Source of the DNA: Apostichopus japonicus
Lineage: Eukaryota > Echinodermata > Holothuroidea > Aspidochirotida > Stichopodidae
Length of the DNA stretch: 29,870 nucleotides
Assembly: GCF_037975245.1 (NCBI RefSeq)
Contig: NC_092580.1
Coordinates: 35,463,906 to 35,493,775, forward strand
Direction of reading: 5' to 3'
The number at the start of each line of letters is the position of its first letter. The first letter of the stretch is position 1. Below the pieces are notes generated by a model. The model was not told the origin of the DNA and ran no database searches. It saw only the letters and a list, made by a program, of their open reading frames with translations. Positions 1-8,200 of this stretch are shown in pieces. The position numbers were made by a program, and so were the translations under genes.

Positions 1-1467
1 CCGTGGCCGGGTCTCGAGCCCAGGACCCAAAACACGTCACGCTCTCGAGCGCAACCAACCGCGCCACGACAGCAGCTGATATAAATCTATGTTCGTTCCT
101 AATACTTCAAGTTCCAGAGAACCCTATCAGAGCGCTGCAAAAGCAAACTGCCGTGGCCGGGTCTCGAGCCCAGGACCCAAAACACGTCACGCTCTCGAGC
201 GCAACCAACCGCGCCACGACAGCAGCTGATATAAATCTATGTTCGTTCCTAATACTTCAAGTTCCAGAGAACCCTATCAGAGCGCTGCAAAAGCAAACTG
301 CCGTGGCCGGGTCTCGAGCCCAGGACCCAAAACACGTCACGCTCTCGAGCGCAACCAACCGCGCCACGACAGCAGCTGATATAAATCTATGTTCGTTCCT
401 AATACTTCAAGTTCCAGAGAACCCTATCAGAGCGCTGCAAAAGCAAACTGCCGTGGCCGGGTCTCGAGCCCAGGACCCAAAACACGTCACGCTCTCGAGC
501 GCAACCAACCGCGCCACGACAGCAGCTGATATAAATCTATGTTCGTTCCTAATACTTCAAGTTCCAGAGAACCCTATCAGAGCGCTGCAAAAGCAAACTG
601 CCGTGGCCGGGTCTCGAGCCCAGGACCCAAAACACGTCACGCTCTCGAGCGCAACCAACCGCGCCACGACAGCAGCTGATATAAATCTATGTTCGTTCCT
701 AATACTTCAAGTTCCAGAGAACCCTATCAGAGCGCTGCAAAAGCAAACTGCCGTGGCCGGGTCTCGAGCCCAGGACCCAAAACACGTCACGCTCTCGAGC
801 GCAACCAACCGCGCCACGACAGCAGCTGATATAAATCTATGTTCGTTCCTAATACTTCAAGTTCCAGAGAACCCTATCAGAGCGCTGCAAAAGCAAACTG
901 CCGTGGCCGGGTCTCGAGCCCAGGACCCAAAACACGTCACGCTCTCGAGCGCAACCAACCGCGCCACGACAGCAGCTGATATAAATCTATGTTCGTTCCT
1001 AATACTTCAAGTTCCAGAGAACCCTATCAGAGCGCTGCAAAAGCAAACTGCCGTGGCCGGGTCTCGAGCCCAGGACCCAAAACACGTCACGCTCTCGAGC
1101 GCAACCAACCGCGCCACGACAGCAGCTGATATAAATCTATGTTCGTTCCTAATACTTCAAGTTCCAGAGAACCCTATCAGAGCGCTGCAAAAGCAAACTG
1201 CCGTGGCCGGGTCTCGAGCCCAGGACCCAAAACACGTCACGCTCTCGAGCGCAACCAACCGCGCCACGACAGCAGCTGATATAAATCTATGTTCGTTCCT
1301 AATACTTCAAGTTCCAGAGAACCCTATCAGAGCGCTGCAAAAGCAAACTGCCGTGGCCGGGTCTCGAGCCCAGGACCCAAAACACGTCACGCTCTCGAGC
1401 GCAACCAACCGCGCCACGACAGCAGCTGATATAAATCTATGTTCGTTCCTAATACTTCAAGTTCCAG
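1..1467. repeat. Left uniform block, ten units up to the first indel
   Basis: Units start at 1, 151, 301 and so on to 1351 with exact 150 bp spacing and no difference that I can see from the reference monomer. The tenth unit is regular until a one-base G insertion near 1468, which begins the disordered block. All copies have A at unit position 101, like the central blocks and unlike the right end. The array presumably continues to the left of the window. Confidence 0.9.
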
Positions 1468-2964
1468 GAGAACCCTATCAGAGCGCTGCAAAAGCAAACT
1501 GCCGTGGCCGGGTCTCGAGCCCAGGACCCAAAACACGTCACGCTCTCGAGCGCAACCAACCGCGCCACGACAGCAGCTGATATAAATCTATGTTCGTTCC
1601 TAATACTTCAAGTTCCAGAGAACCCTATCAGAGCGCTGCAAAAGCAAACTGCCGTGGCCGGGTCTCGAGCCCAGGACCCAAAACACGTCACGCTCTCGAG
1701 CGCAACCAACCGCGCCACGACAGCAGCTGATATAAATCTATGTTCGTTCCTAATACTTCAAGTTCCAGAGAACCCTATCAGAGCGCTGCAAAAGCAAACT
1801 GCCGTGGCCGGGTCTCGAGCCCAGGACCCAAAACACGTCACGCTCTCGAGCGCAACCAACCGCGCCACGACAGCAGCTGATATAAATCTATGTTCGTTCC
1901 TAATACTTCAAGTTCCAGAGAACCCTATCAGAGCGCTGCAAAAGCAAACTGCCGTGGCCGGGTCTCGAGCCCAGGACCCAAAACACGTCACGCTCTCGAG
2001 CGCAAACCAACCGCGCCACGACAGCAGCTGATATAAATCTATGTTCGTTCCTAATACTTCAAGTTCCAGAGAACCCTATCAGAGCGCTGCAAAAGCAAAC
2101 TGCCGTGGCCGGGTCTCGAGCCCAGGACCCAAAACACGTCACGCTCTCGAGCGCAACCAACCGCGCCACGACAGCAGCTGATATAAATCTATGTTCGTTC
2201 CTAATACTTCAAGTTCCAGAGAACCCTATCAGAGCGCTGCAAAAAGCAAACTTGCCGTGGCCGGGTCTCGAGCCCAGGACCCAAAACACGTCACGCTCTC
2301 GAGCGCAACCAACCGCGCCACGACAGCAGCTGATATAAATCTATGTTCGTTCCTAATACGTCAAGTTCCAGAGAACCCTATCAGAGCGCTGCAAAAGCAA
2401 ACTGCCGTGGCCGGGTCTCGAGCCCAGGACCCAAAACACGTCACGCTCTCGAGCGCAACCAACCGCGCCTCGACAGCAGCTGATATAAATCTATGTTCGT
2501 TCCTAATACTTCAAGTTCCAGAGAACCCTATCAGAGCGCTGCAAAAGCAAAACTGCCGTGGCCGGGTCTCGAGCCCAGGACCCAAAACACGTCACGCTCT
2601 CGAGCGCAACCAACCGCGCCACGACAGCAGCTGATATAAATCTATGTTCGTTCCTAATACTTCAAGTTCCAGAGAACCCTATCAGAGCGCTGCAAAAGCA
2701 AACTGCCGTGGCCGGGTCTCGAGCCCAGGACCCAAAACACGTCACGCTCTCGAGCGCAACCAACCGCGCCACGACAGCAGCTGATATAAATCTATGTTCG
2801 TTCCTAATACTTCAAGTTCCAGAGAACCCTATCAGAGCGCTGCAAAAGCAAACTGCCGTGGCCGGGTCTCGAGCCCAGGACCCCAAAACACGTCACGCTC
2901 TCGAGCGCAACCAACCGCGCCACGACAGCAGCTGATATAAATCTATGTTCGTTCCTAATACTTC

Positions 2965-2966
2965 AG
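2965..2966. other. 7 bp deletion junction within a monomer
   Basis: The unit at 2856-3000 reads CTTCAGAGAA where the reference has seven more bases (AGTTCCA) between CTTCA and GAGAA. The deletion lies between two CA dinucleotides, so a 2 bp direct repeat flanks it, consistent with slippage or microhomology-mediated loss. With two nearby C insertions the unit is 145 bp, the shortest in the window. Confidence 0.85.
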
Positions 2967-5004
2967 AGAACCCCTATCAGAGCGCTGCAAAAGCAAACTG
3001 CCGTGGGCCGGGTCTCGAGCCCAGGACCCAAAACACGTCACGCTCTCGAGCGCAACCAACCGCGCCACGACAGCAGCTGATATAAATCTATGTTCGTTCC
3101 TAATACTTCAAGTTCCAGAGAACCCTATCAGAGCGCTGCAAAAGCCAAACTGCCGTGGCCGGGTCCTCGAGCCCAGGACCCAAACACGTCACGCTCTCGA
3201 GCGCAACCCAACCGCGCCACGACAGCAGCTCGATATAAATCTATGTTCGTTCCTAATACTTCAAGTTCCAGAGAACCCTATCAGAGCGCTGCAAAAGCAA
3301 ACTGCCGTGGCCGGGTCTCGAGCCCAGGACCCAAAACACGTCACGCTCTCGAGCGCAAACCAACCGCGCCACGACAGCAGCTGATATAAATCTATGTTCG
3401 TTCCTAATACTTCAAGTTCCAGAGAACCCTATCAGAGCGCTGCAAAAGCAAACTGCCGTGGCCCGGGTCTCGAGCCCAGGACCCAAAACACGTCACGCTC
3501 TCGAGCGCAACCCAACCGCGCCACGACAGCAGCTGATATAAATCTATGTTCGTTCCTAATACTTCAAGTTCCAGAGAACCCTATCAGAGCGCTGCAAAAG
3601 CAAACTGCCGTGGCCGGGTCTCGAGCCCAGGACCCAAAACACGTCACGCTCTCGAGCGCAACCAACCGCGCCACGACAGCAGCTGATATAAATCTATGTT
3701 CGTTCCTAATACTTCAAGTTCCAGAGAACCCTATCAGAGCGCTGCAAAAGCAAACCTGCCGTGGCCGGGTCTCGAGCCCAGGACCCAAAACACGTCACGC
3801 TCTCGAGCGCAACCAACCGCGCCACGACAGCAGCTGATATAAATCTATGTTCGTTCCTAATACTTCAAGTTCCAGAGAACCCTATCAGAGCGCTGCAAAA
3901 GCAAACTGCCGTGGCCGGGTCTCGAGCCCAGGACCCAAAACACGTCACGCTCTCGAGCGCAACCAACCGCGCCACGACAGCAGCTGATATAAATCTATGT
4001 TCGTTCCTAATACTTCAAGTTCCAGAGAACCTATCAGAGCGCTGCAAAAGCAAACTGCCGTGGCCGGGTCTCGAGCCCAGGACCCAAAACACGTCACGCT
4101 CTCGAGCGCAACCAACCGCGCCACGACAGCAGCTGATATAAATCTATGTTCGTTCCTAATACTTCAAGTTCCAGAGAACCCTATCAGAGCGCTGCAAAAG
4201 CAAACTGCCGTGGCCGGGTCTCGAGCCCAGGACCCAAAACACGTCACGCTCTCGAGCGCAACCAACCGCGCCACGACAGCAGCTGATATAAATCTATGTT
4301 CGTTCCTAATACTTCAAGTTCCAGAGAACCTATCAGAGCGCTGCAAAAGCAAACTGCCGTGGCCGGGTCTCGAGCCCAGGACCCAAAACACGTCCACGCT
4401 CTCGAGCGCAACCAACCGCGCCACGACAGCAGCTGATATAAATCTATGTTCGTTCCTAATACTTCAAGTTCCAGAGAACCCTATCAGAGCGCTGCAAAAG
4501 CAAACTGCCGTGGCCGGGTCTCGAGCCCAGGACCCAAAACACGTCACGCTCTCGAGCGCAACCAACCGCGCCACGACAGCAGCTGATATAAATCTATGTT
4601 CGTTCCTAATACTTCAAGTTCCAGAGAACCCTATCAGAGCGCTGCAAAAGCAAACTGCCGTGGCCGGGTCTCGAGCCCAGGACCCAAAACACGTCACGCT
4701 CTCGAGCGCAACCAACCGCGCCACGACAGCAGCTGATATAAATCTATGTTCGTTCCTAATACTTCAAGTTCCAGAGAACCCTATCAGAGCGCTGCAAAAG
4801 CAAAACTGCCGTGGCCGGGTCTCGAGCCCAGGACCCAAAACACGTCACGCTCTCGAGCGCAACCAACCGCGCCACGACAGCAGCTGATATAAATCTATGT
4901 TCGTTCCTAATACTTCAAGTTCCAGAGAACCCTATCAGAGCGCTGCAAAAGCAAACTGCCGTGGCCGGGTCTCGAGCCCAGGACCCAAAACACGTCACGC
5001 TCTC

Positions 5005-5060
5005 GAGCGCAACCAACCGCGCCACGACAGCAGAGCGCAACCAACCGCGCCACGACAGCA
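5005..5060. repeat. 28 bp tandem duplication within one monomer (178 bp unit)
   Basis: In the unit at 4959-5136 the stretch 5005-5032, starting GAGCGCAACC and ending CGACAGCA, is repeated exactly at 5033-5060. It covers unit positions 47-74, so the copy carries two A box-like elements and two D-arm segments on the minus strand. This is the largest rearrangement in the window. It sits in the last unit before the long uniform core. Confidence 0.93.
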
Positions 5061-5124
5061 GCTGATATAAATCTATGTTCGTTCCTAATACTTCAAGTTC
5101 CAGAGAACCCTATCAGAGCGCTGC

Positions 5125-5128
5125 AAAA
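5125..5128 (-). terminator. Possible Pol III terminator (T4) just past the tRNA-like 3' end (representative copy)
   Basis: On the minus strand a TTTT run begins 8 nt after the last base of the tRNA-like sequence, the usual place for a Pol III terminator. It is at unit positions 139-142 of the preceding monomer. Four Ts are the minimum that works in vertebrates and are weak in many fungi. A second TTTT at 5165-5168 lies inside the tRNA-like sequence, between the A and B boxes, and could stop transcription early. Function is inferred from position only. Confidence 0.35.
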
Positions 5129-5145
5129 GCAAACTGCCGTGGCCG

Positions 5146-5156
5146 GGTCTCGAGCC
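5146..5156 (-). promoter_or_regulatory. B box-like element of an internal Pol III promoter (representative copy)
   Basis: On the minus strand this reads GGCTCGAGACC, against the B box consensus GGTTCGANNCC, with a single T-to-C difference at the third base. It forms the T loop and inner T stem of the tRNA-like sequence, at unit positions 10-20. It starts 34 bp after the A box ends, which is within the spacing seen in tRNA genes and tRNA-derived SINEs. In the rightmost units many one-base indels fall in or beside this element. Confidence 0.65.
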
Positions 5157-5190
5157 CAGGACCCAAAACACGTCACGCTCTCGAGCGCAA

Positions 5191-5202
5191 CCAACCGCGC
5201 CA
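5191..5202 (-). promoter_or_regulatory. A box-like element of an internal Pol III promoter (representative copy)
   Basis: On the minus strand this reads TGGCGCGGTTGG, against the tRNA A box consensus TRGCNNARNNGG. Only the A at position 7 of the consensus is replaced, by G. It lies where it should in the tRNA-like sequence, from tRNA position 8 into the D loop. The same element sits at unit positions 55-66 of every copy, and one copy (4959-5136) has it twice. Whether TFIIIC binds it is not known. Confidence 0.65.
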
Positions 5203-5209
5203 CGACAGC

Positions 5210-5285
5210 AGCTGATATAAATCTATGTTCGTTCCTAATACTTCAAGTTCCAGAGAACCCTATCAGAGCGCTGCAAAAGCAAACT
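5210..5285. repeat. Non-tRNA half of the monomer, unrecognised A+T-richer spacer (representative copy)
   Basis: These 76 bases are unit positions 74-149, between one tRNA-like sequence and the next. They are about 40% G+C with only two CpG, unlike the other half. They include TATAAAT near the tRNA-like 5' side, which on the minus strand reads ATTTATA ending 6 bp upstream of the tRNA-like start, and AGCGCT followed by the A4 run. I see no splice, ribozyme or protein-coding signature and do not recognise a family. It may be a SINE body or simply genomic DNA captured when the array first formed. Confidence 0.6.
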
Positions 5286-8200
5286 GCCGTGGCCGGGTCT
5301 CGAGCCCAGGACCCAAAACACGTCACGCTCTCGAGCGCAACCAACCGCGCCACGACAGCAGCTGATATAAATCTATGTTCGTTCCTAATACTTCAAGTTC
5401 CAGAGAACCCTATCAGAGCGCTGCAAAAGCAAACTGCCGTGGCCGGGTCTCGAGCCCAGGACCCAAAACACGTCACGCTCTCGAGCGCAACCAACCGCGC
5501 CACGACAGCAGCTGATATAAATCTATGTTCGTTCCTAATACTTCAAGTTCCAGAGAACCCTATCAGAGCGCTGCAAAAGCAAACTGCCGTGGCCGGGTCT
5601 CGAGCCCAGGACCCAAAACACGTCACGCTCTCGAGCGCAACCAACCGCGCCACGACAGCAGCTGATATAAATCTATGTTCGTTCCTAATACTTCAAGTTC
5701 CAGAGAACCCTATCAGAGCGCTGCAAAAGCAAACTGCCGTGGCCGGGTCTCGAGCCCAGGACCCAAAACACGTCACGCTCTCGAGCGCAACCAACCGCGC
5801 CACGACAGCAGCTGATATAAATCTATGTTCGTTCCTAATACTTCAAGTTCCAGAGAACCCTATCAGAGCGCTGCAAAAGCAAACTGCCGTGGCCGGGTCT
5901 CGAGCCCAGGACCCAAAACACGTCACGCTCTCGAGCGCAACCAACCGCGCCACGACAGCAGCTGATATAAATCTATGTTCGTTCCTAATACTTCAAGTTC
6001 CAGAGAACCCTATCAGAGCGCTGCAAAAGCAAACTGCCGTGGCCGGGTCTCGAGCCCAGGACCCAAAACACGTCACGCTCTCGAGCGCAACCAACCGCGC
6101 CACGACAGCAGCTGATATAAATCTATGTTCGTTCCTAATACTTCAAGTTCCAGAGAACCCTATCAGAGCGCTGCAAAAGCAAACTGCCGTGGCCGGGTCT
6201 CGAGCCCAGGACCCAAAACACGTCACGCTCTCGAGCGCAACCAACCGCGCCACGACAGCAGCTGATATAAATCTATGTTCGTTCCTAATACTTCAAGTTC
6301 CAGAGAACCCTATCAGAGCGCTGCAAAAGCAAACTGCCGTGGCCGGGTCTCGAGCCCAGGACCCAAAACACGTCACGCTCTCGAGCGCAACCAACCGCGC
6401 CACGACAGCAGCTGATATAAATCTATGTTCGTTCCTAATACTTCAAGTTCCAGAGAACCCTATCAGAGCGCTGCAAAAGCAAACTGCCGTGGCCGGGTCT
6501 CGAGCCCAGGACCCAAAACACGTCACGCTCTCGAGCGCAACCAACCGCGCCACGACAGCAGCTGATATAAATCTATGTTCGTTCCTAATACTTCAAGTTC
6601 CAGAGAACCCTATCAGAGCGCTGCAAAAGCAAACTGCCGTGGCCGGGTCTCGAGCCCAGGACCCAAAACACGTCACGCTCTCGAGCGCAACCAACCGCGC
6701 CACGACAGCAGCTGATATAAATCTATGTTCGTTCCTAATACTTCAAGTTCCAGAGAACCCTATCAGAGCGCTGCAAAAGCAAACTGCCGTGGCCGGGTCT
6801 CGAGCCCAGGACCCAAAACACGTCACGCTCTCGAGCGCAACCAACCGCGCCACGACAGCAGCTGATATAAATCTATGTTCGTTCCTAATACTTCAAGTTC
6901 CAGAGAACCCTATCAGAGCGCTGCAAAAGCAAACTGCCGTGGCCGGGTCTCGAGCCCAGGACCCAAAACACGTCACGCTCTCGAGCGCAACCAACCGCGC
7001 CACGACAGCAGCTGATATAAATCTATGTTCGTTCCTAATACTTCAAGTTCCAGAGAACCCTATCAGAGCGCTGCAAAAGCAAACTGCCGTGGCCGGGTCT
7101 CGAGCCCAGGACCCAAAACACGTCACGCTCTCGAGCGCAACCAACCGCGCCACGACAGCAGCTGATATAAATCTATGTTCGTTCCTAATACTTCAAGTTC
7201 CAGAGAACCCTATCAGAGCGCTGCAAAAGCAAACTGCCGTGGCCGGGTCTCGAGCCCAGGACCCAAAACACGTCACGCTCTCGAGCGCAACCAACCGCGC
7301 CACGACAGCAGCTGATATAAATCTATGTTCGTTCCTAATACTTCAAGTTCCAGAGAACCCTATCAGAGCGCTGCAAAAGCAAACTGCCGTGGCCGGGTCT
7401 CGAGCCCAGGACCCAAAACACGTCACGCTCTCGAGCGCAACCAACCGCGCCACGACAGCAGCTGATATAAATCTATGTTCGTTCCTAATACTTCAAGTTC
7501 CAGAGAACCCTATCAGAGCGCTGCAAAAGCAAACTGCCGTGGCCGGGTCTCGAGCCCAGGACCCAAAACACGTCACGCTCTCGAGCGCAACCAACCGCGC
7601 CACGACAGCAGCTGATATAAATCTATGTTCGTTCCTAATACTTCAAGTTCCAGAGAACCCTATCAGAGCGCTGCAAAAGCAAACTGCCGTGGCCGGGTCT
7701 CGAGCCCAGGACCCAAAACACGTCACGCTCTCGAGCGCAACCAACCGCGCCACGACAGCAGCTGATATAAATCTATGTTCGTTCCTAATACTTCAAGTTC
7801 CAGAGAACCCTATCAGAGCGCTGCAAAAGCAAACTGCCGTGGCCGGGTCTCGAGCCCAGGACCCAAAACACGTCACGCTCTCGAGCGCAACCAACCGCGC
7901 CACGACAGCAGCTGATATAAATCTATGTTCGTTCCTAATACTTCAAGTTCCAGAGAACCCTATCAGAGCGCTGCAAAAGCAAACTGCCGTGGCCGGGTCT
8001 CGAGCCCAGGACCCAAAACACGTCACGCTCTCGAGCGCAACCAACCGCGCCACGACAGCAGCTGATATAAATCTATGTTCGTTCCTAATACTTCAAGTTC
8101 CAGAGAACCCTATCAGAGCGCTGCAAAAGCAAACTGCCGTGGCCGGGTCTCGAGCCCAGGACCCAAAACACGTCACGCTCTCGAGCGCAACCAACCGCGC

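Larger units (their letters stand above)
1468..5136. repeat. Disordered block of the array rich in one-base indels
   Basis: Twenty-five consecutive units here include many of abnormal length. I count 21 one-base indels, 18 of them insertions, mostly extending short A, C or G runs. Examples are near 1468, 2006, 2245, 2253, 2550, 2884, 3006, 3145, 3165, 3359, 3463, 3511, 3756, 4394 and 4805 (insertions) and near 3184, 4030 and 4330 (deletions). There are only two substitutions, T-to-G at 2360 and A-to-T at 2470, plus a 7 bp deletion and a 28 bp duplication. The worst stretch is 2856-3607, where every unit is altered. The excess of indels over substitutions is what uncorrected long-read sequence would give, but real decay of the repeat cannot be excluded. 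Confidence 0.9.
5136..5209 (-). pseudogene. Degenerate tRNA-like sequence, present in every monomer (representative copy)
   Basis: Read on the minus strand these 74 nt fold like a tRNA. The acceptor strands GCTGTCG and CCACGGC pair with one C-C mismatch and one G-T wobble. TG follows, then a perfect D stem GCGC/GCGC closing an 8 nt loop GGTTGGTT. The T stem CTGGG/CCCGG closes a 7 nt loop CTCGAGA, which differs from the canonical TTCGANN by its first base. The anticodon arm is lost: CGAGA has no complement at the expected place, position 33 is not T, and the segment before the T stem is about two bases longer than usual. It is therefore not a working tRNA, and the isotype cannot be read. A tRNA-derived SINE head and a tRNA pseudogene both fit. 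The element recurs about every 150 bp through the window, broken by indels in several copies near the right end. The fold was found by eye, without a covariance-model score. Confidence 0.78.
5137..5286. repeat. Reference monomer of the satellite (150 bp)
   Basis: This is a typical unmodified copy and serves as the reference for unit positions used elsewhere. It is about 54% G+C overall but clearly bipartite: positions 1-73 are about 68% G+C with ten CpG, whereas 74-150 are about 40% G+C with two CpG. Visible landmarks are two copies of the octamer TCTCGAGC at unit 12-19 and 43-50, each containing an XhoI site; a PvuII site CAGCTG at 73-78; TATAAAT at 80-86; AGCGCT at 131-136; and A4 runs at 29-32 and 139-142. 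The first half is the complement of a tRNA-like sequence, annotated separately. The choice of unit start is arbitrary because the array is continuous. Confidence 0.97.

Noticed and set aside
3-5065. Shorter plus-strand open frames in the left block, and similar ones from 25776 to 29816
   Set aside because: They are the same satellite translated in one or other frame between indels, with ends set only by indel positions. The frames that start with ATG run only until they meet a stop in a shifted frame.
5136-5209. Functional tRNA gene
   Set aside because: The anticodon stem cannot form, position 33 is not T, the A box and acceptor stem each have a mismatch, and a T4 run lies between the A and B boxes.
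5216-5222. TATA box for Pol II (TATAAAT at unit 80-86)
   Set aside because: A single A+T-rich heptamer in an A+T-rich stretch with no initiator, gene or transcript evidence. It could equally aid Pol III upstream of the minus-strand tRNA-like sequence, but nothing supports either use.
5210-5245. Hammerhead ribozyme suggested by CTGAT near the start of the spacer half
   Set aside because: The core CTGANGA is not completed (CTGATAT), and no GAA-containing partner and stem II arrangement is visible on either strand.
5226-5250. CENP-B box suggested by TTCG in the spacer half
   Set aside because: The required A in the middle and the CGGG part of the consensus are absent at the proper spacing on both strands.
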